A stretch of DNA of 64,000 bases, from contig NZ_ML058599.1 of the NCBI RefSeq assembly GCF_003635165.1, positions 124,001-188,000 of the forward strand, given 5' to 3'. The DNA comes from Burkholderia sp. Nafp2/4-1b (GTDB lineage Bacteria; Pseudomonadota; Gammaproteobacteria; Burkholderiales; Burkholderiaceae). Positions 33,055 through 42,186 of this stretch are shown piece by piece (the first letter of the stretch is position 1; every line of letters begins with the position of its first letter). Made by a program: the position numbers and the translations under genes. Below the pieces are notes generated by a model. That model was not told the DNA's origin and did no database searches. It worked only from the letters and a program-made list of their open reading frames with translations.

Positions 33055-34206
33055 ATGACGTTCCGCATTCGCTCGCTTTCCGGCATGGCGCTGACCGCCG
33101 CGATCTTCGCGTTCCAGACGGGCGCGGTTCACGCGCAGGAGACGGTCGTCAAGGTCGGCGTCGCCGTGCCGCTCACCGGCGGCGGTGCCGCGTACGGCAA
33201 GGACATCGAGAACGGCGTGCGCATGGCCGTCGACGAGGCGAACGCCGCGCACACGACGATCGGCGGCAAGCCGGTGAAATTCGTCGTCGCGTCGCAGGAC
33301 GACCAGAGCGATCCGCGCATCGGCGTGCAGGCCGCGCAGCAGCTGACCGACGCGCAGGTGGCCGTCGTGGTCGGCCACTTCAACTCGGGCACGACGCTGC
33401 CCGCATCGAAGATCTACGCGAAGGCCGGCATTCCGATGATCACGCCGTCGGCGACCAATCCGGACATCACGCGCGCCGGGCTCGGCACCGTGTACCGCGT
33501 GATCGCGACCGACGCGCAGAACGCCGGCAATGCCGGTGCGTATGCGGCGAGCGTGACCAAGGCGAAGCGCATCGCGATCATCGACGACCGCACCGCGTTC
33601 GGGCAGGGCGAAGCCGACGAGTTCGAGAAGGCCGCGAAGGCGAACGGCGGCACGATCGTCGCGCGCGAATTCACCAACGACAAGGCCGTCGATTTCAGCG
33701 CGCAACTCACGAAGATCAAGAGCACCAACGCCGACCTCGTGTTCTTCGGCGGCCTCGACGCGCAGTCTGCAATGCTCGTCAAGCGCATGCGCCAGCTCGG
33801 CATCCGCGCGCAGTTTCTGGCCGGCGGCGGCGTGATGAACGCGAACTTCATCAGGCTCGCCGGCGGCGCCGCCGAAGGCGCGGCCGTGTGGGAATACGGG
33901 CAGCCGCTCGCGCGTCTCGCGAAGGGCAAGCAGTTCGAGACGAAATTCAAGCAGAAGTACGGCGTCGACATGCTCGCGTATGCGCCGTTCGCGTACGACG
34001 CGACGTGGATCGCGATCAACGCGATGCAGAAGGCAAACTCGACGAAGCCGGCCGATTTCAACGGCGCGCTGAAGAGCACGCGCTACGACGGCATCACCGG
34101 CACGATCGCGTTCACGAACACGGGCGACCTGAAGAACCCGAGCTCGACGCTGTATGAAGTGAAGAACGCCGCGTGGCAGCCCGTCACCACGCAAACGGCG
34201 GACTGA
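33055..34206 (+). CDS. Branched-chain amino-acid-type ABC transporter substrate-binding protein (LivJ/LivK-like)
   Basis: 383-aa periplasmic protein. Signal peptide ~1-26 (AVHA-QE), then the type I binding fold: VVKVGVAVPLTGGGAAYGKD, GVRMAVDEANA, FVVASQDDQSDPRIGVQAAQ, VVGHFNSGTTLPASKIYAKA and DRTAFGQGEADEFEKAAK. Binds Leu/Ile/Val or another amino acid or small acid. AGAAGGA precedes ATG 33055. No permease or ATPase gene is beside it, so it is an orphan binding protein; the FAD oxidoreductase downstream may act on the same amino acid. Confidence 0.92.
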   Translation: MTFRIRSLSGMALTAAIFAFQTGAVHAQETVVKVGVAVPLTGGGAAYGKDIENGVRMAVDEANAAHTTIGGKPVKFVVASQDDQSDPRIGVQAAQQLTDAQVAVVVGHFNSGTTLPASKIYAKAGIPMITPSATNPDITRAGLGTVYRVIATDAQNAGNAGAYAASVTKAKRIAIIDDRTAFGQGEADEFEKAAKANGGTIVAREFTNDKAVDFSAQLTKIKSTNADLVFFGGLDAQSAMLVKRMRQLGIRAQFLAGGGVMNANFIRLAGGAAEGAAVWEYGQPLARLAKGKQFETKFKQKYGVDMLAYAPFAYDATWIAINAMQKANSTKPADFNGALKSTRYDGITGTIAFTNTGDLKNPSSTLYEVKNAAWQPVTTQTAD

Positions 34207-34416
34207 ATACCCGAATTACCCGAACGCGCGCGGACTATCGCGGCGAGCCCGGACGTGCTGAAATAGCCGAAGCGATCGAATGCGATCGCGGCGCACGTCG
34301 GGGCGCTTCGCCGGTTGGCGATGGTCTGCCGCGCACGGCGCCGCGCGCGACGCGGCACGAACAACCTTCGGGCACGGCCGGCTGGCCGCGCCTTTCACGT
34401 GCAACTGGAGTCAGTC

Positions 34417-35589
34417 GTGAGTTCTCAAGTCGTCATCGTCGGCGGTGGTGTGATCGGCAGCTCGATCGCCTATTTCCTGCGTGCCACCGATCCGACGGTT
34501 TCCGTGACCGTCATCGAACGCGATCCCACCTATGCGAAGTCGTCGTCGGCGCTGTCGGCCGCATCGATTCGCCAGCAGTTCTCGACGCCGCTGTCGATCG
34601 AGATGTCGCTGTTCGGGATCGAGTTCCTGCGCAATATCGGCGAGCGGCTCGAAGTCGACGGCACGCGGCCATCGATCGATCTGCATGAAGGCGGTTACCT
34701 GTTCCTCGCGACGCCGGCCGGCGATGCGACGCTGCGCGAGAACCATGCGCTGCAGACCAAGCTCGGCGCCGATATTCGCTTGATGGATCGCGATGCGCTG
34801 CGCGCGAAGTTTCCGTGGCTGAACGTCGACGATCTCGTGTCGGGCGCGTACGGCGTGAGCGGCGAAGGGTGGTTCGACGGTTACGGGCTCGTGCAGGCAT
34901 TGCGCAAGAAGGCGCAGGCGCTCGGCGCGCGCTACGTGCCGGCCGACGTGACCGGCGTCGTGCGCGACGGTCGCAAAATCACCCATGTGGCGACGAGCGA
35001 CGGTGAGCGCTACGCATGCGACACGCTCGTCAATGCGGCAGGTGCGTGGACGCGCACGCTGTCGTCGATGATGGGCATCGACATTCCCGTGTATGCGCGA
35101 CGCCGCAGCATCTTCAACGTGTCGTCGCCGGCGAAGCTTACCGATTGTCCGCTGCTGATCGATCCGACCGGCGTGTATTTCCGGCCGGAAGGGCGCACGT
35201 ATATCTGCGGGACGTCGCCGAGCCCCGATCGCGATCCCGACGACCTGCCGCTCGACGAGGTCGATCACGACCTGTTCGACGAAGTGATCTGGCCGACGCT
35301 CGCGAATCGCGTGCCGGAGTTCGAGGCGCTGCGCGTGGAGAACTGCTGGTCCGGGTACTACGAGTACAACGTGTTCGATCACAACGCGATCATCGGATAT
35401 CACCCCGAGCTCGACAACGTCGTGTTCGCGAACGGGTATAGCGGGCACGGGCTGCAGCAAGGGCCCGCGACCGGGCGTGGAGTGAGTGAACTGATTCTGG
35501 GCGGGCGGTATGAATCGCTCGACCTGTCGTCGCTCGGCTGGGAGCGTGTGCTGGAAAACCGGCCGATCGTCGAAAAGAACGTCGTGTAG
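34417..35589 (+). CDS. FAD-dependent oxidoreductase (DAO / amino-acid oxidase family)
   Basis: 390 aa. N-terminal dinucleotide-binding motif VVIVGGGVIGSSIAYFLR with the FAD-ribose acid in VTVIERDP (~33-38); then SSALSAASIRQQFSTPLSIE, the DAO core, VNAAGAWTRTLSSMMGI and a C-terminal NGYSGHGLQQGPATGRGVSELI. The pattern resembles FOXRED1/sarcosine- or D-amino-acid-oxidase relatives that oxidise secondary or primary amines. Start is GTG 34417 after CTGGAG; a longer frame from 34315 is less likely. 210 bp after the amino-acid-binding protein, so they may share a substrate. Closed by a strong terminator. Confidence 0.88.
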   Translation: MSSQVVIVGGGVIGSSIAYFLRATDPTVSVTVIERDPTYAKSSSALSAASIRQQFSTPLSIEMSLFGIEFLRNIGERLEVDGTRPSIDLHEGGYLFLATPAGDATLRENHALQTKLGADIRLMDRDALRAKFPWLNVDDLVSGAYGVSGEGWFDGYGLVQALRKKAQALGARYVPADVTGVVRDGRKITHVATSDGERYACDTLVNAAGAWTRTLSSMMGIDIPVYARRRSIFNVSSPAKLTDCPLLIDPTGVYFRPEGRTYICGTSPSPDRDPDDLPLDEVDHDLFDEVIWPTLANRVPEFEALRVENCWSGYYEYNVFDHNAIIGYHPELDNVVFANGYSGHGLQQGPATGRGVSELILGGRYESLDLSSLGWERVLENRPIVEKNVV

Positions 35590-35650
35590 CGCGGCGTGAC
35601 CGCCCGGTTGTGCGCTGGGCGGGATTCTCCTTGTGTTCTCAATCTGGTTG

Positions 35651-35674
35651 GCCCGGCTTTGCCGGGCTTTTTTT
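35651..35674 (+). terminator. Rho-independent terminator after FAD oxidoreductase
   Basis: Stem GCCCGGC (35651-35657) / GCCGGGC (35661-35667), TTT loop, followed by seven T residues. A textbook intrinsic terminator. Confidence 0.95.
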
Positions 35675-35884
35675 GTTTGTTGGGGGCGGGAGGGTCGGCG
35701 GCCTTCGGACAACAGTGGCCGTCCGGTCGTGGAGTAGTATTCCCCGATGTCCAAGTCATTGCTCGGCCGCTACGATGCACAGTCAAGCCATCCGCGAGGG
35801 CCGCCAGTTCGTTAGACGGTTTGGACGCTGATTCAAGGATCCGTGCGGCGCCGGCCGTGACGACGGCATTGATGGGAATGCATC

Positions 35885-36286
35885 ATGTCAACCCAGTGGA
35901 AGCACCGCGTCAGACTGTTTGTCCAGCGTTTCTGGCAGCCGACCAGTGCATGCATGACGTGCATGCCGGGGAGCTGGGGAAACATCATGAGCGTTGCCCA
36001 CTGGACCATTGCATTTCAGACAGGGCTGCTCACCGCACTCCTGGCTGTACTTCTGACTTTCACGCCCGCGGCGAAACTCTACGCGCATCGATACGGCAAT
36101 GCGTTGATCGTCGGCGTCCTGACAACGTTGGGCGACGCGTACTCACACACGAGTCACTACCGTATCCCCTATGTCGAACACTTCGTGACGGGGGCGATTT
36201 CAGGTCTCTTGACCCTCGCGGCTTCATATCTGCTCGAAGACCGCGCGCGACGCGTTCGCGCGGTATGGGCTCGGGTTTTTGGGTAG
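35885..36286 (+). CDS. Hypothetical membrane protein
   Basis: 133 aa, not recognised. Two predicted membrane helices (~42-62, IAFQTGLLTALLAVLLTFTP, and ~100-118, HFVTGAISGLLTLAASYLLE) with a basic C-terminus (DRARRVRAVWARV). An N-terminal C-x-x-C (SACMTCMPG) precedes the helices. The ribosome site for ATG 35885 is weak; ATG 35987, after GGGGA, would give a 99-aa protein without the Cys pair and may be the true start. Isolated gene between a terminator and a convergent catabolic operon; it could be a remnant. Confidence 0.55.
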   Translation: MSTQWKHRVRLFVQRFWQPTSACMTCMPGSWGNIMSVAHWTIAFQTGLLTALLAVLLTFTPAAKLYAHRYGNALIVGVLTTLGDAYSHTSHYRIPYVEHFVTGAISGLLTLAASYLLEDRARRVRAVWARVFG

Positions 36287-36376
36287 CGTATCCGCTAACT
36301 TTCTGAACTGCTGTCATTCGAAGGTCGGCGATAGCTCGGAACCAGACGGACGAAGCCCGCTATATCTCGCGCGACA

Positions 36377-37348
36377 TTAGCGGCTGTACGCGCGTTGCCG
36401 GATGGCATCGAAGTCTGCCGGCGAGCGATGCAGATCGAGACGGCGGCCCGCTTTGACGATCTGACTCGGGATATCGTGGCCGATGAGCGCCGGCAAGCGC
36501 CGCGCGGCATTGATGAGACCGGCGAGATCAATTGCCGTGTCGTAACCCATGAGTTCGAGGCCGTGGACGATCTCTTCGGTGCACACGTTGCCAGTCGCGC
36601 CAGGTGCGTAAGGACAACCGCCGATGCCCCCGAGAGATGCATCAAAACGATCGGCACCGGCGTCGATGGCGGCTATCACGTTCGCGAACCCAAGACCGCG
36701 CGTGTTGTGAAAGTGCAGCGTCAGTTCCGTGTTGGGCCATCGCTCGCGGAAGGCTTTCGTCAGAGATGCGACTTGCGTCGGATAAGCCATGCCGGTCGTG
36801 TCGCATAGCGTGATGCCGCGCGCACCGATATCGTCGACGAATGCGCTGCACCGGTCCATCACCACATTCTCGGATACGTCGCCTTCCATCGGACAGCCGA
36901 ACGTGCAGGATAGTGAAATATTGACGGGCACGCCCGCGTTATGAGCGATCGAGGCCACCGCGGAGAGCGCACTGAACGATTGCTTGCGCGTCATCCTCAG
37001 GTTGGAGAGATTGTGCGTCTCGCTGGCGGACATGACGAGGTTCAGTTCGTCCGCCCGCGCGTCGATTGCACGCTCGGCCCCGCGCACGTTCGGCACCAGC
37101 GCGCTGTACACGACGCCGGCGCGGCGTTCGATGCCGCGCAGCACGGCTTCTGCGTCGCTCAAAGCGGGGATTACCTTGGGCGAGACGAAGGCGGTGACTT
37201 CAATCTTGGCAATGCCGGAATCCGACAACGCGTCGACCAGCGCGATCTTGTCCTCGGTCGCGACGAAGGCCGATTCCGCCTGGAGACCGTCGCGCGTGCC
37301 CACTTCCTGCATATGGATGCGCCGTCCGGCGCCGTTCCAGAGAGTCAT
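36377..37348 (-). CDS. Hydroxymethylglutaryl-CoA lyase family protein
   Basis: 323-aa TIM-barrel lyase. Divalent-metal and catalytic residues expected for HMG-CoA lyase are present: Arg19-Asp20 (QEVGTRDGLQ), His212 and His214 (LHFHNTRGLG) and Cys245 in the signature GGIGGCPYAPGATGN. The enzyme splits 3-hydroxy-3-methylglutaryl-CoA to acetyl-CoA and acetoacetate, or a related 3-hydroxyacyl-CoA such as citramalyl-CoA. Its start overlaps the CoA-transferase stop by 4 bp, indicating tight coupling: one activates an acid with CoA, the other cleaves it. Confidence 0.9.
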   Translation of the reverse strand: MTLWNGAGRRIHMQEVGTRDGLQAESAFVATEDKIALVDALSDSGIAKIEVTAFVSPKVIPALSDAEAVLRGIERRAGVVYSALVPNVRGAERAIDARADELNLVMSASETHNLSNLRMTRKQSFSALSAVASIAHNAGVPVNISLSCTFGCPMEGDVSENVVMDRCSAFVDDIGARGITLCDTTGMAYPTQVASLTKAFRERWPNTELTLHFHNTRGLGFANVIAAIDAGADRFDASLGGIGGCPYAPGATGNVCTEEIVHGLELMGYDTAIDLAGLINAARRLPALIGHDIPSQIVKAGRRLDLHRSPADFDAIRQRAYSR

Positions 37349-38553
37349 GCGACCACCTTTCGGCCGCGCAAGGCGGCGATGTCTTGCGTCGAATAGCCGA
37401 GTTCCTGCAGCACTTCGTCGGTGTCGTCGCCGAGACCCGGAGCCGAATTGCGGACCGTGCCCGGCGTGCCCATCAATTTAGGCACCACGCCGGGCACCTC
37501 CAGTTCGTAACCGTCGCGCGTGGTCTGCGAGAGGATCATGTTTCGCGCTCGATAATGAGGGTCTTCGGCGATGTCCTTTGCCGTGTAGACCTTGCCCGCA
37601 GGCACGCCCGCAGCGCCGAGGACGTCCAGCACCTGCTGCACGGATTGCATCAACGTCCACGCCTCGATCGCCTGATCGAGTTCGCCTGCCCGCGCGACAC
37701 GTCCCGCGTTGTCGGCGAGATCGGGTGCATTGCCGAGATCGTCGCGTCCGATGGTCTGCATCAGGCGTTTGAAGATGCTATCGCCGTTTCCGGCGATCAA
37801 TACGAAGCCATCCGTACACCGATAGGCGTTCGATGGCGCGATTCCCGGCAGCGCGCTTCCGGCGGCTTCGCGGGCTACGCCGAACGCGCTGTACTCGGGA
37901 ATCAGGCTCTCCATCACGTTGAACACGGCCTCGTTCAACGCGACATCGATGACTTGCCCCAGCCCCCCGTTCACCTTGCGATGGTAAAGCGCCGTCAGAA
38001 TTCCAATGGTGCCGTGCAGTGCCGCGAGCGTGTCGCCGATGGAAACTCCGCAACGCACCGGCACGCGGCCCGGTTCGCCGGTCACGTGACGCAGCCCGCC
38101 CATCGCCTCGCCGATGGCGCCGAAGCCCGGCAAATCGCGATACGGCCCGGTCTGCCCATAACCGGAGATGCGCAGCATCACGAGTCCGGGATTGACGCGG
38201 GACAGTTCCTCCCACCCCAAGCCCCATCTTTCGAGCGTGCCCGGGCGGAAATTCTCGATCAGCACATCGGCCTCGGCGATCAGCTTGCGGGCGATGTCCT
38301 GCCCCTCGACGCTGCGCAAGTCCAGCGCGATGGACCGCTTGTTGCGCGACTGCACCTGCCACCAGACAGATGTGCCGTCCTTGAGCAGACGCCAGTTGCG
38401 CAACGGATCACCGCTGCCGGGCGCTTCGATCTTGATCACATCGGCGCCGAATTCACCGAGCGTCTTGCCGGCGAACGGGCCCGCAATCAGTTGCCCCATC
38501 TCGACGACGCGCAGCCCTTGCAGCGCGGCGGCGGCTATGTCGTGGTTCATCAT
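37345..38553 (-). CDS. CaiB/BaiF-family (class III) CoA-transferase
   Basis: 402 aa. Recognised by LRVVEMGQLIAGPFAGKTLGEFGADVIKIE (split at ~14-43), the RNKRSIALDLRS motif, ADVLIENFRPGTLERWGLG and the region around the family's catalytic Asp (VSIGDTLAALHGTIG). Moves CoA from a donor such as succinyl-CoA to an organic acid. The mammalian relative SUGCT acts on glutarate and hydroxymethylglutarate, which fits pairing with an HMG-CoA-lyase-type partner. Second gene of a minus-strand operon MFS - CoA-transferase - lyase. Confidence 0.91.
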   Translation of the reverse strand: MMNHDIAAAALQGLRVVEMGQLIAGPFAGKTLGEFGADVIKIEAPGSGDPLRNWRLLKDGTSVWWQVQSRNKRSIALDLRSVEGQDIARKLIAEADVLIENFRPGTLERWGLGWEELSRVNPGLVMLRISGYGQTGPYRDLPGFGAIGEAMGGLRHVTGEPGRVPVRCGVSIGDTLAALHGTIGILTALYHRKVNGGLGQVIDVALNEAVFNVMESLIPEYSAFGVAREAAGSALPGIAPSNAYRCTDGFVLIAGNGDSIFKRLMQTIGRDDLGNAPDLADNAGRVARAGELDQAIEAWTLMQSVQQVLDVLGAAGVPAGKVYTAKDIAEDPHYRARNMILSQTTRDGYELEVPGVVPKLMGTPGTVRNSAPGLGDDTDEVLQELGYSTQDIAALRGRKVVA

Positions 38554-38643
38554 CGTGCTCCTTCGAATGACGCGTGCAGGCGGGACAGTGCGTCGGTTGT
38601 GTCGTTCATTCCAAAGTCCGTATTGATTCGGCGATGAGCTGCG

Positions 38644-39975
38644 TCAGTGAGCGCCGGCCGCATGTTCCTCTCTTGCACGCAGCTTTGCGGGCAGCGCGAA
38701 AATCAGAATCCCTGCGCAGGCGATGGCCAGCCCGCCGATCACGTAAAGCGCCGGTGTCGTGCTGCCGGTGACGTCCTTGATGCGTCCGACCATCACCGGA
38801 CTGACGATGCCACCCAACTGGCCGAGCGTATTGATGAGTGCGATGCCGCCGGCGGCACCCGCCCCGGTCATCAGCTTCGGCGGCAGGGCCCAGAAAGCCG
38901 GAATTGAAGCGATGATGCCTGCGCCCATCACCGCGAGCGCGGCGATCAGAAGGGTCGTGTGCTTGTCGAAGATGCCCGCGCACAGGAAGCCCGCGGCCGC
39001 GAGCAGCATGAGGCCGGCGACAAAGCGGCTGCGATGCCCGCTCGCATCGGACACCCGGCCGACCACGACCATCGTGACCGCGCCGCAGAAGTACGGCACG
39101 GCGGTCAGGAAGCCGATGGTGGTCGGATGCGTGATGCCCGACGTGCGAATCAGGTGCGGCGCCCAGAAATTCAGGCCGTAGGAGCACACCTGGATCATGA
39201 AGTAGATGAGGCCGAGTTTGAGAAAGCCGGGCGTTTTCAATGCGCCGAGCAGCGAGTGTCCGCCGATGTGCCGGTTCTGATCCGCGATACGCCGCGACAG
39301 CAAGGCCTGCTCGGCCGACGTGAGCCACGGCGCATCTTCGATGCGGTCTTTCAGCACCTTGAAGACCAGATAGCCGAGCGCGACGCAGGGCAGGCCGCCC
39401 ACGAGAAACAGCCAGTGCCAGCCGCGCATGCCGAAGAGCCCTTCCATCTGCGAGAGCACGAGGCCCGCGGCAGGCGCGCCGAGAATGCCCGCGAACGCGG
39501 AAGCGAGAAAGAGCGTCGACGTAATGCGGCCGCGATAGGCGACTGGGAACCATAGCGTCAGGTAGAACAGCACGCCGGGCGCGAAACCGGCTTCCATCGC
39601 GCCGATGAGAAAGCGCAACGTGTAGAACTGCCACTCGGTCTGGACGAGCGCCATCAGTGCGGTCGCGACGCCCCAGGAGATCATGATGCGGCAGATCCAG
39701 CGGCGCGCGCCCACCTTATAGAGCATCAGGTTGCTGGGCACTTCGAAGAGCACGTAGCCGACCACGAACAGGCCAGCGCCGAGACCATAGGCGGTGTCGG
39801 TCAGTGCGAGATCGCTCTGCAGCGCGAACTTGGCGAAGCTGATGTTGATGCGGTCGAAGAACGCAAACAGGTAGCAAACCATGATGAGGGGCATGATTCG
39901 CCACGCGACCTTGCGGACGGTGCGGGCTTCGTCGGGCGGCGCCAGGTCGATGCTGGCGGACAGGGCTTTGTTCAT
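38644..39975 (-). CDS. MFS transporter, anion:cation symporter family
   Basis: 443 aa with 12 predicted membrane helices. ACS-family marks: IMPLIMVCYLFAFFDRINIS near the N-terminus, GLGAGLFVVGYVLFEVPSNL, RFLIGAMEAGFAPGVLFYLT and LWFPVAYRGRITS. Carries organic anions with protons. CGGAGAC precedes ATG 39975. In operon with the CoA-transferase and lyase (90 bp gap), so it presumably imports the dicarboxylic or hydroxy acid they degrade. Confidence 0.9.
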   Translation of the reverse strand: MNKALSASIDLAPPDEARTVRKVAWRIMPLIMVCYLFAFFDRINISFAKFALQSDLALTDTAYGLGAGLFVVGYVLFEVPSNLMLYKVGARRWICRIMISWGVATALMALVQTEWQFYTLRFLIGAMEAGFAPGVLFYLTLWFPVAYRGRITSTLFLASAFAGILGAPAAGLVLSQMEGLFGMRGWHWLFLVGGLPCVALGYLVFKVLKDRIEDAPWLTSAEQALLSRRIADQNRHIGGHSLLGALKTPGFLKLGLIYFMIQVCSYGLNFWAPHLIRTSGITHPTTIGFLTAVPYFCGAVTMVVVGRVSDASGHRSRFVAGLMLLAAAGFLCAGIFDKHTTLLIAALAVMGAGIIASIPAFWALPPKLMTGAGAAGGIALINTLGQLGGIVSPVMVGRIKDVTGSTTPALYVIGGLAIACAGILIFALPAKLRAREEHAAGAH

Positions 39976-40170
39976 GGTTGTCTCCGGTTCGCACCTTACC
40001 TTTGCCGTCGATGCAGAGCGACAAGGTCCGGCGGCCATTCAGGTTTTGGGCGCTTCTTGCGGCGCGTGGAGACATACTGATTGCGCGCTCGTTAATAAAA
40101 AAGCGCAAAGAGGCGAAACGAGCCTTCGCGTTTGGCGAAAGCTGTGCGGGCCTTTGAGATGAACGACCGT

Positions 40171-41076
40171 CTAGTTTCCGTTGCAGAGATGCTCGACGAG
40201 CAGCCGAGCATGGCGTGGCACTGCGGCCGGATCGCGCACCCCGAGCAAGAGCCGACGCTCGGCCCATGCGTCCTTCAACGCGACCTGCCGCAGATTCAGC
40301 GACCGGACCAGCGCATGCACGGCCAGCGATGGCAGCACCGCCACGCCCATGCCGGCGGCTACCATCTGGCACATCGCGTCGAAGCTCCGAACTCGAATCC
40401 GCAGCTTCAAGTGGCGCCCGAGCGTTTCGGCCTCCATCTGCATGCGCTCGGCGAGCGACGTGCCCTTCGAAAGGCTGACGAAGTCGTACTCGAGCGCTTC
40501 CTCGAAGCAGACCGAACGTCGCGTGGCGAGCGGGTGTGTCCGGGGCATCACGAGCACCAGCCGGTCTACGTGATAGTCCGTCAGGTGGATGCCCAGAGCC
40601 GGCGTGCGGTCCGCGAGGATGCCGAGATCGGCGCGGCCATCCAGCAAGGCCAGCACAACTTCTCGGCTGTTCTGCTCTTCCAGCTCGATCCGAATGCCAG
40701 GATTGGCTTCGGTGAACGCCGCGATCTCCGACGGCAGGAACTGCGTGATCGCCGATGTATTCGCCCACAACCGAACGATGCCGACCATCCCCGACGCGTA
40801 GTCGGACAGATCGGCGGCGAGGCGGTCGATGTCGTGCAGGATGCGTTGCGCGTGGTCATACAGCGCCTGTCCCGCAACGCTCAGGGTCACACCGCGCGAG
40901 TGCCGCTCCAGCAGGCTGGAGCCAACGGCTGCTTCCAGATCGGAGATGCGCTTGCTAGCGGCGCCGACAGCAAGATTCGCCAGCGCCGCGCCCTTGCTGA
41001 TGCTGCCGGCGCGCACGACCAGATTGAAAAGCGACAGGGAGACCAGATCGAGGCGGTGCAGGTTCATCGGGTTCAT
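40171..41076 (-). CDS. LysR-family regulator of the adjacent catabolic operon
   Basis: 301 aa. N-terminal HTH (DLVSLSLFNLVVRAGSISKG, ALANLAVGAASKRISDLEAA) and an effector domain (VGIVRLWANTSAITQFLPSE, DLGILADRTPAL, LVLVMPRTHPLA, MVAAGMGVAVLPSLAVHALV). GAGGAG precedes ATG 41076; a longer frame to 41247 is unsupported. Lies directly upstream of, and reads toward, the MFS/CoA-transferase/lyase genes (195-bp gap with AT-rich promoter sequence), so it most likely controls them. Confidence 0.9.
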   Translation of the reverse strand: MNPMNLHRLDLVSLSLFNLVVRAGSISKGAALANLAVGAASKRISDLEAAVGSSLLERHSRGVTLSVAGQALYDHAQRILHDIDRLAADLSDYASGMVGIVRLWANTSAITQFLPSEIAAFTEANPGIRIELEEQNSREVVLALLDGRADLGILADRTPALGIHLTDYHVDRLVLVMPRTHPLATRRSVCFEEALEYDFVSLSKGTSLAERMQMEAETLGRHLKLRIRVRSFDAMCQMVAAGMGVAVLPSLAVHALVRSLNLRQVALKDAWAERRLLLGVRDPAAVPRHARLLVEHLCNGN

Positions 41077-41364
41077 CGTGGGGCTCCTCAGCTCGTCGCT
41101 AATCGAAAATCCGGATCCATGAAGCTCGCCCGACTCCGCTTTTGCGGTTTCGTGAGCGAGGATCGTCGCTCCATCTCCATCGTGGCCGCTCCGCCCCGAG
41201 GAGGTTGCACAGTCGCAGCTGGCGCTTGATACGCCGAAAAGCGACATTGAAGTCGTGGGGGGGCGACGGGCGGCTTGGGAGCGGCGAGAGGCGTCCGCGG
41301 AAATTCACGAACAACCTTTCGATTGGCGCGTGGATGCACGAGATGCTGTTGACACACGCGCCCC

Positions 41365-41937
41365 TCACGCCAGCAGACACGCGATCAAATCATGCGTCGT
41401 CCGCACCTCATACTTCCGCAACAGACTCGCACGATGAATATCGACAGTCCGCGGGCTGATGCTCAGCTCCTTGCCGATTTCCTTGCTGGTGAGGCCATGA
41501 ACGAGAAGTGCCGCGACGTCGCGCTCCCGATCCGTCAGCGTACTCGTGACGTCGGGAAGCTTCACGTTCTCCGACCGATCGGTGAACGTCCAGATCGCCA
41601 GCTCGAACGGCCGCTTCGGGTTGTAACCGAAGCCGCTGACCGTGACCCAGAAGTGACTGCCGTCGACGCGCCGCATGATGCGGTCGTCGCTGAACCCGGC
41701 ATGTTTCGCGAGCAGCGGCGCGAGGCGCCGGCCCGTCGTCGCGAAGTCCTTCTGCTGCGGATAGAGCGTCGCGAACGACCGGTCGATGATGTCGTCGCGC
41801 GTCGCCCTGAACAACTGCAGCGCCTTCTCGTTGCAATCGATCATGATCCGCTCCTTCGCCACGATCGCCGCGACAGGCAGGTGCCTGAAGAGATCTTCGT
41901 AGTCGAGGGCGGGCATCGTGTCGGTCATGTTCGGCAT
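41365..41937 (-). CDS. PAS-LuxR (FixJ/NarL HTH) regulator
   Basis: 190 aa. A single PAS domain (~10-120; PVAAIVAKERIMIDCNEKAL, PFELAIWTFTDRS) and a LuxR-type HTH (~128-188; LTDRERDVAALLVHGLTSKE, LSISPRTVDIHRASLLRKYE). No phosphoacceptor receiver domain; works as a one-component sensor. Same layout as regulators of aromatic or dicarboxylate use. It follows the MHS transporter in the same direction, which may be its target. Confidence 0.88.
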   Translation of the reverse strand: MPNMTDTMPALDYEDLFRHLPVAAIVAKERIMIDCNEKALQLFRATRDDIIDRSFATLYPQQKDFATTGRRLAPLLAKHAGFSDDRIMRRVDGSHFWVTVSGFGYNPKRPFELAIWTFTDRSENVKLPDVTSTLTDRERDVAALLVHGLTSKEIGKELSISPRTVDIHRASLLRKYEVRTTHDLIACLLA

Positions 41938-42186
41938 CTTGTCGACGGTCCGAACCGTGTCCGGACCAACGCTATCGGGCGGGTTGGCTCCCGTCCGATT
42001 GTAGCGGCAGCGCGGGCAAGCAGATCATTCGACGCGAAAGACACAGCAGTCGTGTCCTTCGCCCGCGCACTGGACTTCCGCCGAATGCGTGCGCGGGCCC
42101 TTGACGGCCACATGGGGAATCGTGAAGGCTCGTCATGGCGTCTCTCCCTGCGTTGATATTGCGGGCGCTCATTGCCGAAGCGCGGT

